Assembly (NCBI GenBank): GCA_958298945.1
Contig: OY282606.1
Location: 42,793,920-42,857,919, forward strand
Direction of reading: 5' to 3'
DNA length: 64,000 nucleotides
Source of the DNA: Atherix ibis
Taxonomy: Eukaryota > Arthropoda > Insecta > Diptera > Athericidae
The translations under genes and the position numbers were made by a program. The notes under the pieces were generated by a model. That model was not told the DNA's origin, ran no database searches, and worked only from the letters and a program-made list of their open reading frames with translations. Of this stretch, positions 11,565-22,189 are shown one piece after another (the first letter of the stretch is position 1; every line of letters starts with the position of its first letter).

Positions 11565-11816
11565 TTCACTTAGGCCACTGAGAGATAAGTTCGGTGCACG
11601 CGAGTGTCAGTTACCGCGTGTTAGCTCAGCCGCAGAGATGACGTCACCGCCATGGGTTCGTTCACAGTACGACTGCAATTGTCAAAGAAAAGAAAAAAGT
11701 ACCCTCTTCCATCGGCTCAACAATACATATATAGTCATATATAAATACGATCAGCACCGTTTCTAATGTACAGTAATTCTGACATCAGTTTATTTTTTGT
11801 TTGCCTTTCTCCTCAG
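11565..11816 (+). promoter_or_regulatory. GC-rich promoter-like patch with Inr, DPE, CRE and TATA motifs
   Basis: Against very AT-rich flanks, 11570-11720 is GC-rich. TCAGTT at 11607-11612 fits the fly initiator, with A+1 at 11609. AGATG at 11636-11640 lies exactly at +28 to +32 and fits the downstream promoter element consensus (RGWYV). TGACGTCA, a CRE/bZIP palindrome, is at 11639-11646. TATATAAAT is at 11738-11746. A pyrimidine-rich tract ends in CTCCTCAG at 11809-11816, a strong splice acceptor. It could be the 5' end of a retroelement (Inr+DPE internal promoters are usual in fly non-LTR elements), a solo LTR, or an alternative promoter. No transcript evidence is available. Confidence 0.4.
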
Positions 11817-11897
11817 GGTCGGTGCTCTCCTAAACGACAAAAAAGTGCCAGCAGACATCATCAAAACCGGCATTTTTATCGTCCATACGAATATGTA
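11817..11897 (+). other. Possible orphan exon after a strong splice acceptor
   Basis: After the acceptor at 11815-11816, one frame from 11818 reads VGALLNDKKVPADIIKTGIF and IVHTNMY, with a higher share of G/C third positions (GTC, CTC, AAC, GAC, ATC) than its surroundings. It stays open until it runs into the transposon at 11898. I do not recognise the protein. It is on the strand opposite to Pli. It could be a retroelement or captured exon, or a chance frame of about 27 codons. Confidence 0.25.
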
Positions 11898-12402
11898 TAG
11901 GGTGGCCCATAAATGTTGTGCAAAGTTAAAAGTTGCATTTTAAAAAGTAAATAAAAAAAAAACTAGTGCATATTTTTTCAAATTTCCGATTTTATTAGAA
12001 AGATTGAACCTTGAAATTTAAGAATGAAACACAACATCATTTAAATTTGCCTTACAGTACTCCATTCGCTCCACCCTGTATTTTACAGTACATTTTCGAT
12101 TTTCTGGGCCTGTATAATTGTCTCTGGATGGTTTGCGTAACATTCATCCTTAACGGCTCCCCACAGAAAATAATCCAACGGGCTCAAATCACAGCTCCGA
12201 GGCGGTCAATTGAAATCAGAATTTCGGCTGATTATTCGATTTTCGAAAGTTCTCAATATTTCCTAGTTTTCTGGGAATGATGTTGTGTTTCATTCTTAAA
12301 TTTCAAGGTTCAATCTTTCTAATAAAACCGGAAATTTAAAAAAATATACACTAGTTTTTTTTATTTACTTTTTAAAATGCAACTTTTAAATGGTCCACCC
12401 TG
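11898..12402 (-). mobile_element. Non-autonomous DD41D derivative with long terminal inverted repeats
   Basis: The ends AGGGTGG... (from 11899) and ...CCACCCTG (to 12402) begin inverted repeats of roughly 130-140 bp. Flanking TA dinucleotides at 11896-11897 and 12403-12404 fit a TA target duplication. Between the repeats the minus strand reads PPRSCDLSPLDYFLWGAVKD then ECYANHPETI, the third catalytic block and following segment of a DD41D transposase, with one stop. So the element kept a piece of the C-terminal domain and lost everything else. It is about 505 bp, MITE-sized. Confidence 0.8.
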
Positions 12403-13129
12403 TAAATACGCATACTTCTCACTCTTCTTAATCAAAACATGAGGCATATTAGCTGGCCGGCCCGGAGGAATGCATTCCCCAAGTTCGATTTTACGTGTAA
12501 TGTTTTCGAATATAATTAAATTTGGATAAGAAAATATTCTATAAGGAGGAAACATCATCTGATCAGTTTATTATTTCTATTTTATGCTTAATTCAATTTT
12601 TAAATTTACTTAGGCTCATGCAGATATTAATATTGCCTTTTATTTCAATTTCAACAATGCTGCCACATAACCAAACACAGAAATATTTGGCAGTACTACG
12701 ACGACAACGAACAATTAGAAAAAAAACTTAACCGAAAACGATTCATTCACTCGTCGATCGTCGCAATTATGTGTTTTAGTTAAAGTTATTCGTACTCGTC
12801 GGAATTATGTTCACGCCTTACGACCCATTATGAAATTAAAGAGTTGAACTTATCGCCATAAAAATATTTTCTATTTGCACAGTGAGTGTGAAAATTATTT
12901 CATTGTACTCCTCTGTATTGTGTTCACCATTGTTATACGAGTAAAGCTGATAGAAAATTGTAATGTAACGGAAACTGAAAATAAAACTATTGTATAAATT
13001 CCCAAACTAATCATTACACAGAAAATTCATACATATCTTTCTTTTTTCCTTTTTCCTATCTACAACTACATAAACATTGTAGCAAACAGATTTTATGACG
13101 AGACACTTTAATAAGAGGAGAGGGACATG
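12403..13129. other. Intronic AT-rich DNA
   Basis: No element or coding motif recognised. A short GC-richer piece at 12445-12480 (CTGGCCGGCCCGGAGG) is isolated. Confidence 0.45.
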
Positions 13130-14067
13130 CGAGAGTAAACATTTAAAGAAATCTCTTGGCCAAGAGAAAATAAAAAAATCGACCTGGAACATAAAAATCA
13201 GCCTGTATTGCCAGTACAATTCTCTTGTTAGCTTTCTAACAAGAGAATTATAATGGTAATACAGAGTGCTTTTTATGTTCCAGGTCGATTTTGTTTGGCA
13301 GCCATTTTGGTTTGAATGACATTTATCCTGTTGGCATTTAGCAGTCGTAGAGAGTAGTTGATACAATTTATAATGGAGCATCTAACGCCGCAAAAACATG
13401 TTAAAATTATTAAAACATTTTATTTAATTAATTGTTCAACTGTGAATACGCAGAGAAAACTAAGTGACTTTTTTGGTCTTAATCATATGCCGAGCAAGTC
13501 AACTATTCAGGATGTAATGAATAATTTTGAAAATATGCATACACTGCGAAATAAGCAAAAACTTGGACGACAATTAAGCCAACGTACACTTGAAAATATT
13601 GATGCAGTGAAGGAGAATGTTGCTGAATCTTCGCATATCTCTCACCCAAGGCGTGCACAATAGTTGAGAATATCTCCATCATGTTAAAAATTCTCAAAAA
13701 AAATTTATTTTTTACCCGTATCAAATTCAATTGATACAACAGCTGCATGCAAATGACGATGAACGATGTCGAGACTGGAGTGCTCGAGTTTTACAGCTCG
13801 GTATAGACGACCACCATTTTTGGCAAACAATCATTATGAACGACGAAGCACACTTCGACTTGGCTGGCTTTCTTAATAAACAGAATAGCCACTATTGGGG
13901 CACTGAAACCCCTCAACTGATACACCAAAGACCACTACATCCTCGTAGAATAACTGTTTGGTGCGGCATTTGGGTTGGCAGCATCATTGGGCCATATACT
14001 CGTATCTTCAAAGATGCTGGTGACAATATTGTAACAGTTACTCGTGATCGTTATCGGAGCATGTTAT
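13130..14067 (+). mobile_element. DD41D mariner-like element, 3'-truncated, inverted end
   Basis: The transposase starts near 13373 (MEHLTPQKHVKIIKTFYLIN) and is open through the first helix-turn-helix (SKSTIQDVMNNFENMHTLRN) to a stop at 13663. After a short gap the frame at 13731-14069 reads DEAHFDLAGFLNKQNSHYWG (first catalytic aspartate) and VWCGIWVGSIIGPYTRIF, ending DRYRSML at a stop. The second and third catalytic blocks are lost. The 5' untranslated end contains a fold-back (13178-13289). It is the same family as 4800-5726. Confidence 0.82.
13178..13289. repeat. Fold-back at the 5' end of the DD41D copy
   Basis: Arm 13178-13231 pairs imperfectly with 13236-13289 around a 4-base loop. 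The outer arms share ATCGACCTGGAACATAAAAA-type sequence and the inner stem is CTCTTGTTAG/CTAACAAGAG. The related copy at 4800-5726 has two AGGGTG-type motifs but a less symmetric end. Confidence 0.75.
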
Positions 14068-14285
14068 AAACTTTCTTCAGCCTACAGCCTAAATAGAAAA
14101 ATAGATCTGATGTCAGTCTACTCCTCATGAAATAATATCTACCGGTGGTCCTATGGGCAGTCATATATGAAGAAAAGGAAGGTGGGTTTTAGTGGGTAAA
14201 AATCCCACACACTGTAGAAATTGGTATATCTAGAGTGTCTTAAGATGTCCCCCTATCCACGTACAAAAAAACAATCAACAGCGCA
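14068..14285 (+). mobile_element. Probable 3' untranslated remnant of an R1-like element
   Basis: The stretch at 14097-14150 (AGTCTACTCCTCATGAAATA...) resembles 38444-38485 at the tail of the R1-like fragment there (AGTCTACTTTCCATGAAGTA...), and both continue into GGTGGGTT. There is no coding evidence here, so the assignment rests on that similarity alone. Confidence 0.4.
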
Positions 14286-14289
14286 ATGA

Positions 14290-14600
14290 TCAGGAGTCCA
14301 GTTTAGACCTGCTAAATCAAAGAACTACAGATATCCCGGCTTCGCATCACGGTCTTCCAGTTCGACGCTTTAGTTACCGCCATTGCTCCACCGAGTCATC
14401 TGCTGGGACGTTAAATAGAGTCATAATAGACTTTCCGGGCGGCACCTTCCTCAGCCACACAAATTAAGAGGACAGCCCATCGCAGCCTATTGAGCCTAAT
14501 TTTCTCGACAAACGGGCGGTCGCGGAAACGCTAAGGTATCTAGTCGCTAAATAGGTTCCGGAATCGTAGATTCGCATGTATGGGGGCAAACATTCTTCGA
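14290..14600 (-). mobile_element. RTE-like non-LTR retrotransposon fragment, C-terminal end
   Basis: The minus strand encodes pieces matching the end of insect RTE-like ORF2: RRILRRMF near 14600, then KIRLNRLRWA-like sequence near 14500 (TTAGGCTCAATAGGCTGCGA) and the WRAL..R..W tail in broken frames. Parallel copies are at 41040-41400 and 46080-46330. Confidence 0.6.
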
Positions 14601-14739
14601 AGAATCCTTCTCTCAACCGCGAACATATGTTCACAATGGTTTTTGCTAAGACCCCAAAATAGTGAGTACTTTTTTCCGGAATATCTTGTACAGCAGTAGC
14701 TTCGATTTCATTATCATAATTTTCGAGCGAAACAATTTA

Positions 14740-15350
14740 GACTGACTGAAATAGGCCCTGTTTGATCCCAGCTATTAAACGGCGAAGTTTATGACCACGA
14801 TGGGCTTGTTGAATCATCGAGTTAGACTTACGAAATTTTGCAACAAGTCTATGGAGAATATTTCTTATCAATAGCACAACTATTTTCGTGGCATAAAACA
14901 TATTTGAAGGATCGAAAAGTAGCGGAAGACGAGTCTTGTTAAGGGAAGCCTTCAGCTTCGAAAGCTGATGAAAATGTGGAACGAGTGAGGTCATACCGTC
15001 GATTTATTTTGAAGCTGATGAGAAGGGAGTCAATAAGTTCTTGAAAGACTCAGAAAAAGTTTTTTCTCGTATCAGATCGCACATTGCGATAAAGCCGCCA
15101 TCTCATTCAGCGAGTTTTTATCGAGAAAAGGGTTTTAAGTCATCAAACTTAAAAAGGACGTATTCTGTGTACTATTGATAACATTTCAACGAGATGAAGG
15201 CGATTCTACTTAAAACTGTCCAGAACTGCTACGAAGAGTGGAAACAACACCTCCACTGATATAAAGGTACTATCGATAACAACCACAGAAGTGTTATCGA
15301 CTGTCACGGAGGAACCTCCCACATTCATGAATGAAAATAAAATAAATTTG
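14740..15350 (+). mobile_element. Mariner group C copy, internally degraded
   Basis: The plus strand reads KDRKVAEDE then GKPSASKADENVERVRS (14906-15000), matching the KDGRE..EDEPRSGRPSAS..DENVERVR..V linker of these mariners. The stretch at 15180-15265 encodes VQNCYEEWKQHLH, the C-terminal YE.WK.RL.RC segment. The catalytic centre between is unrecognisable. It lies 220 bp downstream (in Pli orientation) of the exon at 15667-15575. Confidence 0.65.
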
Positions 15351-15574
15351 TTGAAAAAACACCCTACAACCAGTATACTCTAATTTTATTTCATTATTTT
15401 AAGGCAGTTTTTCAAGCTTAATTTTGCAAGCCACTGTATAACGATAATTACGAAGAAAAAACTTCACATGTACTCAAACAGTCCATTCTTCTACGTATTA
15501 ATTCCTTTTCATAAATAAATGACTTGTACTTAACACAGCACAAACAAACAAATAATTGAGCCTACAAAACTTAC

Positions 15575-15667
15575 CCTAAAATAACTAGCTCTCCGTATTT
15601 TGTTCGTGGTTTATCATGACTTTCTGTGTCCGGTTCAGCGGGTAATGGTGACTCAGATCCATCAGTT
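15575..15667 (-). CDS. Pellino, second coding exon
   Basis: 93 nt: one base, 30 full codons and two bases. The acceptor TCATTTTAG ends at 15668 and the donor is GG|GTAAG at 15575/15574. Residues TDGSESPLPAEPDTESHDKP then RTKYGELVIL match the Drosophila Pellino N-terminus (TDGTESPILAED..HDKPRLRYGELVIL). The trailing GG joins the first A of the 7272 exon to give Gly and continue as GYNGYLPQ, so phase and protein both agree. The leading base completes a codon begun in exon 1 (in Drosophila the preceding residues are MVKR). Exon 1 would end in a two-base partial codon; I could not find it in the window. Confidence 0.93.
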
Positions 15668-16273
15668 CTAAAATGATAAAAAATAAAACAAAAGGTATTT
15701 TTGATTAATTCCATTTCATATACAAATAACAAACAAACAGAATTCAATAAGACAAAATTTTTGTTTTAATATTTTTATTTTGTTTTTTTTTGGCTTTTCT
15801 TATCCCCATCATATTTTGTTTGCCAACGATATACTGACCCCCCGGAAGATTTTTTTATACCTAAATATCTTTAGATACACCATATATGGATGATGTCTCG
15901 ACCATAGAAGACCTACTCTCAAATGCAACGAAATCCAATTTGATATGCGACAAAACATTGTCGATGACTTTTCGCTTATATGGTTTTTTTTCACTTACTA
16001 TTCATATAAAAACGGACTGTTTTATGAGTGCATTTTTATATTTTAAAAAATATGTAAGTGAAATAAAATTAAAGCGAAGGCGGTAATTTTATTAACAGAA
16101 TGTCAAACACAGCAAGGGACAGTTTTATTCCATCAATTCTAATTTGCAAATAAGAGAAAGAATTATGTACTATGCGGGAGGTTAGACTTTTTTGTATAAC
16201 AGTTAAAGAATTGATATTTGCTGAAGTAAAGGGTATAAAAAAACGGTTTAAGATAGATAGATGTATATACATA
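15668..16273 (-). other. Pli intron upstream of the second coding exon
   Basis: The polypyrimidine tract and acceptor lie at 15680-15668. T-rich DNA at 15750-15800. No exon or transposon motif is seen before the Tc1 end at 16274. Confidence 0.5.
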
Positions 16274-17180
16274 CATTGCAGGCTCAAATTATGCGACCAC
16301 TTTGGTTTTGAGGGAGAAATTAAAATAAACAAGCGGAAAAAATAACTAAGTTTTATTAAATTATATAAATTTTAAGCTTAATTATTACTTATACATTTAT
16401 TGTTATCAAATTGAAAATACAATATAAAAAAAAAATTCAAATTTATTTTTTTGCGTTTGGGGATACAGTTTCTACAGATTCTAGGCATTCAGTCAATCAA
16501 TGTTTTAATCGTATCCTTTGAATTCTACCATTGTAAATGCTATCATCCACAAATCTTTCTTGCCGGAAGGACAGTGATCTAGCACTCTTATGTCTAGCTC
16601 ATCCCATAAAACTTCTTAGCGGATGAGATCGGGTGATCGTTCCAGAAAATCTTTATGGAATTTCCAATTATGTTTACATTGATTATCCTGCTGCCTAACG
16701 AATGGTTCATGAATTAACCGAAGTTCTATTGTAATTGAAGAGGATTGGTTCCTGTATATTTAGAGAATGCTCTTTATTTAAAATTTCATCAACTCGCACC
16801 AGCTCTCCTACTGCATCCATAGAGAAGCGACCCCAAATCATAATCGAACCACCTTCTTGCTTCCCGTTTGGCACAACAGTTTCCGGCAACATATTTTTAA
16901 AATCCAGAGCAGTCTAGTTTAGATTAAATAAAGCCCAAGCCAATCTTTTATTTTTATTTTGAGGTTATAGTAATGGATTCCTTACTGTCAAGGTATTTAA
17001 AGAGCTATCAATTTTCTTTTCAATGATTTTAGAAACACTGACTTGGCATGGCTTTTATTTGGTTCGAACCCAATTTGAGGTAGGACTCTAATTCCTTTTA
17101 CAAATCGTGCAAATTAAGTGGTTAACTCTTTTGACGTAAGGTCTGGATTATAACGTTCTATAGTTCTACGAACGCATTCT
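16274..17180 (-). mobile_element. Tc1-like element, decayed
   Basis: One terminus starts CATTGCAGGCTCAAATTATG at 16274 beside TA (16272-16273). It matches the ends of the element at 36316-38711. On the minus strand the transposase reads KNKRLAWALFNLN (about 16950), KQEGGSIMIWGRFSMDAVGE (16862-16803) and, after a frameshift near 16710, QQDNQCKHNWKFHKDFLERS, then WDELDIRVLDHCPSGKKDLW. These are the GG..MVWGCF, second-aspartate and NLWDELD regions of Tc1-like transposases. Stops occur throughout. I could not find the other terminus. Confidence 0.75.
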
Positions 17181-17326
17181 TTGTAATTTTATACTTTAAA
17201 AAAATTCAACTTTAACAATAATTTTATAATTTTTTTGCATTTTTTTAAATTTTTGTTTGAAAATATTGTCAATTTCAAATAATATTGAAGAAAAAAAAAA
17301 CACTTGAATCTTTTCATATCTATACA

Positions 17327-17962
17327 CGAGATCTGTTCAAAAAGTATCGCGAATTTTGTGTTTTTTTTTCAAAAATTATTTATTTATTCATGAATATCTA
17401 TTTTGTCCTCTTCAAAGTTATCCCCACCAGATATTATACACGTGTGCCAACGTTTTTTCCAATCGTCGAAGCACTTCAAAAATCATTTTTTGTGATCTTG
17501 TTCAGCTCCTTCTTCGATGCAGTCTTTATCTCCTCAATCGTTGCGTAGCGTCGTCCTTTAATGGGACTCTTCAGTTTCGGGAACAAGAAAAAGTCACAGG
17601 GGGCCAGATCTGGGGAATACGGTGGCTGTGGCATTATTAGTGTGTTGTTTTTGGCCAAAAATGGCAAAAGCCAATTTTTTTTCTTCCACAAATCCGGGAT
17701 TGCTTTGCGCAACTTGCGCATAACTTTCAGGTAATATTCCTTATTGACCGTTCTATCCTGTGGCAAGAACTCATGATGCAAACATCGAAGACGAGCCAAA
17801 ACACGTGCAAGCAAAGCAGCTGTCAAAAATTAACTGAACATTCAAAATGGCCGAACTTATTGGCATAAGTAAGAGACATGCGTACCAACACAACGCCACG
17901 AAAATCCAATATACGTAACCCGCGGAAATTCAAAATTCGCGATACTTTTTGAACAGCTCTCG
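17327..17962 (-). mobile_element. Mariner group B, internally deleted (636 bp)
   Basis: The termini CGAGATCTGTTCAAAAAGTA (17327) and the inverse at 17962 frame a minus-strand element. The 5' end (17962-17820) is present. It then jumps to the open stretch 17826-17476 encoding FLPQDRTVNKEYYLKVMRKL, WKKKNWLLPFLAKNNTLIMP, PYSPDLAPCDFFLFPKLK and the C-terminus. Most of the N-terminal domain and the second aspartate (between WLL and FLAKNN) are deleted. The right flank has TA (17963-17964); the left flank reads CA, so the target duplication has decayed. Confidence 0.85.
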
Positions 17963-18594
17963 TAGGATAATATTTAGGTATAGTAAGAAATTAAAACACT
18001 TGAACTACCCTAAACAGCATCAAAAGAATTCAATATTTATTCTCATCTAATACAGAACAAATTGCCACTATTTATTCTAATTTGTCATATACGTACAATA
18101 TTATTTTATACATCCAAAAAAAAAGCAAATAATATATAATAATTTAACTAAAGATTTCTGAAGAAAATGTTGCTGTGAGTTGTGATTCCTTAATTTGGCC
18201 GGCAATGGCTTATTTTGACTTATTCAAAAAATTACTAATAGTCTACATTCCACGAGAATTAATATCAATAATATTGTATATCATAATTGATAAAGCCAAG
18301 TTCAACACAAAAATATGATCAGAATACCGGGATCGATTTGTTATAATCGCAATGCCTGTTTATGATATTATGCACATTGTAGAAATAAGATTGTATTAAG
18401 GGTGGGTATAGTGACTTGTCTTTCCTCTCGCTCCTATGTCACTAGTGTTTCTAATTATTTCAACTGAGAACATTGAATTGTGATCGATTTTTATATGACC
18501 ATTGGTGAGTGACTGTTAGTGGGTAACCGTTGCGAGTGCCCCTTTGTGAGTAACTGTTGAAAAGAGTTGTTCTAGAGCAAAATCAGCGGCTTTT
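17963..18594. other. AT-rich non-coding DNA
   Basis: A more complex stretch at 18390-18590 has no reading frame. Within it, GTGAGTGACTGTTAGTGGGT and GTGAGTAACTGTTG are loose repeats. Confidence 0.45.
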
Positions 18595-18850
18595 GCTATG
18601 GTCCAACAGCTTCGATCCTTATGTGACAAGAATTTTGTAAGGGTATAACCCAAAATTTAAACGCCAAATATACCATGTTGTTGTGGGAGACAGTCCCAAA
18701 TATTCAGAACGCCTTGAAATCAATAAATTTGAATCTTCATCAACACTTGCCTGAACGACAGTAATATTATCGGCACTTCGACCGGATCTTTGTCTTACTG
18801 ACACACGATCATTATGTAAAGAAAGAAAGAACTTTCCACAGTTCAAAGAA
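18595..18850 (-). mobile_element. DD41D transposase fragment, N-terminal region
   Basis: The minus-strand ORF at 18846-18619 reads VSVRQRSGRSADNITVVQAS and RRSEYLGLSPTTTWYIWRLN then FGLYPYK, the same linker/helix-turn-helix segment as at 9790-10150 but from a different copy. The catalytic domain is absent. Confidence 0.72.
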
Positions 18851-19159
18851 TAGCGAGCACACTAACCCATTATAACGACCATAAATTGGAAGAAGTGCAC
18901 AATATAAATTGTAATAAAAGAACGATTATTTTGAAAAACCCCTTATATAATTTTCTAAAAAAAAAGTTACGTCTATACCAGCTACGATAGAATATCACAA
19001 ATATTAAATAACTTTAAGATAGTTAAGGAGTTGGTTTATTTAGGATATTTAATAGACTCCAAAATAATTAGTGCGGAAATAAAGTATTAAGAAAAAATTA
19101 TATTCACAGTTAATCGAGGTGTAAACGACTTATTAAACTCTAATACTGCCAATTTTAAT

Positions 19160-19543
19160 AAATGGCTCTTATAGATTCACTATGGCAAGTAATGATCAAG
19201 TTGGCCTTGGCCGCTTTGAAAAAAAATTATTGCGGAAGATTTATGGGCCTGTCTGTGAAGATTGAAACTGGAAAATTATCCAACGAAGCAGAAAAGAAAA
19301 AAATTATAAAATTACCTTCACTAGAGAATTAAAAAGAATCTCCCACGAAAACCCAGTGAGTGACTCTCAGTTAGGTGAACTGTCTCTTCGGTGGTAGGCT
19401 TATGCCAAGCAGTCCCTTAATAGACTCGGTCTCAGAAATTGGATAATGAGAGCCGACAACATAAAAATTTGTTAAACAATTCTTGACGAGGACAAAACCC
19501 ACAAAGGATATTAGTGTCAATAAATAATAATAATTATTATATC
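19160..19543 (+). mobile_element. RTE-like retrotransposon 3' fragment
   Basis: Plus-strand pieces FEKKLLRKIYGPVCEDWNWK (with a frame change) match the ..ERKILRKIFGPVCEDG.WR.R.N.EL region near the end of RTE-like ORF2. The coding similarity fades by 19400. The fragment ends in an AT repeat tail (GTCAATAAATAATAATAATT, 19515-19534), the kind of 3' tail expected for this class. A DD41D element begins directly after the tail. Confidence 0.6.
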
Positions 19544-20457
19544 GGGTTTTTCAATAGCAACTTGACACTTTTGATTTCTTACTTTAGTTCTTGAGTCAAC
19601 TTAATCTTAAGTTCTTGAGTTAACTTAAGATCAAGTTACCTCAAGAACTAAAGCCACTTGATATGAAGCGAAGCACGTTCTCAGATTGGGCTCTAGAGAA
19701 GTTTGCCAAAAATCACAACTTTCATCACAGAATCATCTTCAGTGATGAAGCGCATTTTTGGTTGAATGGCTTCGTCAACAAACAAAACATGCGTTATTGG
19801 AGTGCTGCAAGCCCTCATGTGCTTCATGAAACACCACTTCATCCACAAAAAGTGACTGTATGGTGCGGTTTTCATGCCGGTGGCGTCATTGGGCCATTTT
19901 TCTTCGTTGATTAAAATGACCGTCATGTTACAGTCAATGGTACTGTAAGACATGTTGCAGCCTTATTTCTTCGATCAATTCCATGGGCTGGACATCAGTG
20001 ATATATGGTTTCATCAAGACGGTGCCACATCCCACACAGCGGGAGAAACAATCGACTTATTGAAGTCCAAATTCGGTGAACGTGTTATATCGAGAAAAGG
20101 TCCTGTCGATTGGCCGCCGAGATCTTGTGATTTAACACTTCTAGACTTTTTTCTGTGGGGCTACGTTAAATTGATAGTCTATGCCAACAAGCCGGCGAAG
20201 TTAGAGAACCTAAGAGCCAACATCGAACGAGAAATAGTGGCTATTCCCGTCGAATTGTGTGGCAGAGTCATCGAAAATTGGCTTCAACGAATCGACCACT
20301 GCAAGCGTGCCCGTCGTGGACATATGACCGAAGTCGAGTTCCATTCATAATTGCATTGATTGTACTTTAAGCCAATAATAAAAGTTTTGATATATCTCAA
20401 ATGATTTGCGAGATATTTAAAAAAAAAAAGTTGTCAAGTTCTTTTTATTCAAAACCC
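19544..20457 (+). mobile_element. DD41D mariner-like element with both ends, N-terminal half deleted
   Basis: The left end GGGTTTTTCAATAGCAACTT (19544) and right end GAACTTGACAAC/GGGTTTTGAATA (inverse, to 20457) are inverted repeats. The frame at 19663-19914 reads SDEAHFWLNGFVNKQNMRYW, HPQKVTVWCGFHAGGVIGPF. The frame at 19952-20350 reads HQDGATSHTAGETIDLLKSK and WPPRSCDLTLLDFFLWGYVK, then a C-terminus ending HMTEVEFHS. I count 41 residues between the HQD and LLD aspartates. Between the two frames a stop and frameshift remove about 12 codons of alignment. The DNA-binding half is gone. It is the best preserved DD41D catalytic region here. Confidence 0.88.
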
Positions 20458-22189
20458 TTTACAATTGAGTATCTTATCTAAACATTTTATTAAGGAACTA
20501 TCCCCAAAAATGTACCATATAAAACCTTAGATACAAAAAGGCAAGCCCAAATAATATCCATGCTATTTATTAATATCTTGAATTATATATAAAAACATGT
20601 CACCTCAAAATCTTTGACTAACTAAAAAAATAGTTCATGTAAATTGAAAAAATTCTTACTACCATAAGAATACGAGTATATTCCATAAAAACAATCATGC
20701 CTGTAAATAAACTTTTGATTGATGGCAGGATTTATTAGAAAAATTATGAATAAATAATGACTTTGTAAAATGTGATTTATGTATTCATTGGCATTAGTAG
20801 AATTGCCAGATAATCTAAGCTTTAATATACATATATTGACATATTACAAGTACTATATCTGATTTGCAAAGTTTCCAAACTTTAAATACTACAAAAAAAT
20901 TCGCTGCTGTGGTATAATGACGACTTCCCATTACTCTAATATACGTATAGCTCGAAGAAATAACAAATTAATGGCAATTCAGTTATTATGATAGAAATAC
21001 CAACATTAGAGCATGATTCGAAATACTGAGTTAACCAAAAACAAAGGTTCGGCAATGAATTTCCTGTTCATTTTCATGTGAATAGTAAAATTACGAAACT
21101 ATATATCAGAATTAATCAGCAACAAATCATACAAAATCTAAGATGAAAAGTTAATGACATTTGAAATTTTAGTATTTTTACTAAAACTATACAAAAATTC
21201 GGTTGTTTTTTTCTCTAGAAAGTTAAAGGAGATCATTATTTGAGAAAATTTAATTCTTAAGCAACAAAAAAAAATGATTTAGTCATCGAAATACTTTAGA
21301 GAAGGAAAAAATACTTAAGAAAACGAAATTGTCTTCAAGTTGGCTTTCATATAATTTCTGTTCATCTTATAGGAAAAATATCACAATCCATCATAAAATC
21401 GATATTATGGTCAAAGTAAAAAATTAGGGAAAAAAAAACAAACAAAAATTTATCTCAAAATTATCACAATTCCAATAAATTTTTACCATTATTTCTGGCC
21501 CAGTTGCTTCTTTTATTTATAAATAAATGATTGAAGTAGATATTAAAACATGTCCATTCGAAATTATTGAATTTTCATAAATATTGTCAATACCATCTAC
21601 TTTTTAAAGGACGAAATATTTACATCCTTTAATACCACCTACTCTTAAAAGATTTCATTAATTGACACTGATTATAATTGAAATTGTAGCCTTTTGTAAA
21701 AATATAATGTTACTTTGAAATAATTATTTTTCTTGAAATATCTGAATTATCTTTAATACTGAATAATTAATAAATAATTAGTTTCTGTAAATATATAATT
21801 AGAAAAGATTAAATTCAATTTTAAGAAATAAAAACGATTCTAATAAAATGGTATGGAGTTTTGATCGCTAAAACTCCGCCCGCACACTGTAATAAAATAA
21901 CTTGAATAGGGAAGATATTTTTGAGATTTGTTTACATTATTAAACAATCAATTAGTGCCCTGTTTTAAATTCAGTATAAATGTTTCACAAAATTACTTAA
22001 AAGAAATAGCAAACCATTTGCATAAATATTATAATGGCAAAACCCATCTGAACTTACAGATTCAATTTGCTATAATGCCAAATACTGAACACTGCACATT
22101 AAGGCAGAAACCTATTTGGACTTATTTGGAATTTTTAGAATTTTAGGCAATTCAAAAATTATTCACAAACTCGTTAATATTCTTTGTTA
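20458..22189. other. AT-rich non-coding DNA
   Basis: Nothing recognised. The ORF at 21928-22146 has no family motif. A small GC-richer island (CTAAAACTCCGCCCGCACAC) sits at 21867-21886. Confidence 0.45.

Larger units (their letters stand above)
7273..15574 (-). other. Pellino intron, 8302 bp, phase 2
   Basis: Bounded by donor GGGTAAG at 15576-15570 and acceptor TTGCAG at 7278-7273, read on the minus strand. It holds an R1-like retrotransposon fragment, three DD41D pieces (9790-10150, 11898-12402, 13130-14067), RTE debris, a mariner C copy and a promoter-like patch. All of this is described separately. Confidence 0.9.

Noticed and set aside
17285..17640. Two overlapping plus-strand ORFs
   Set aside because: They are antisense to the mariner B C-terminal coding region and merely mirror it.
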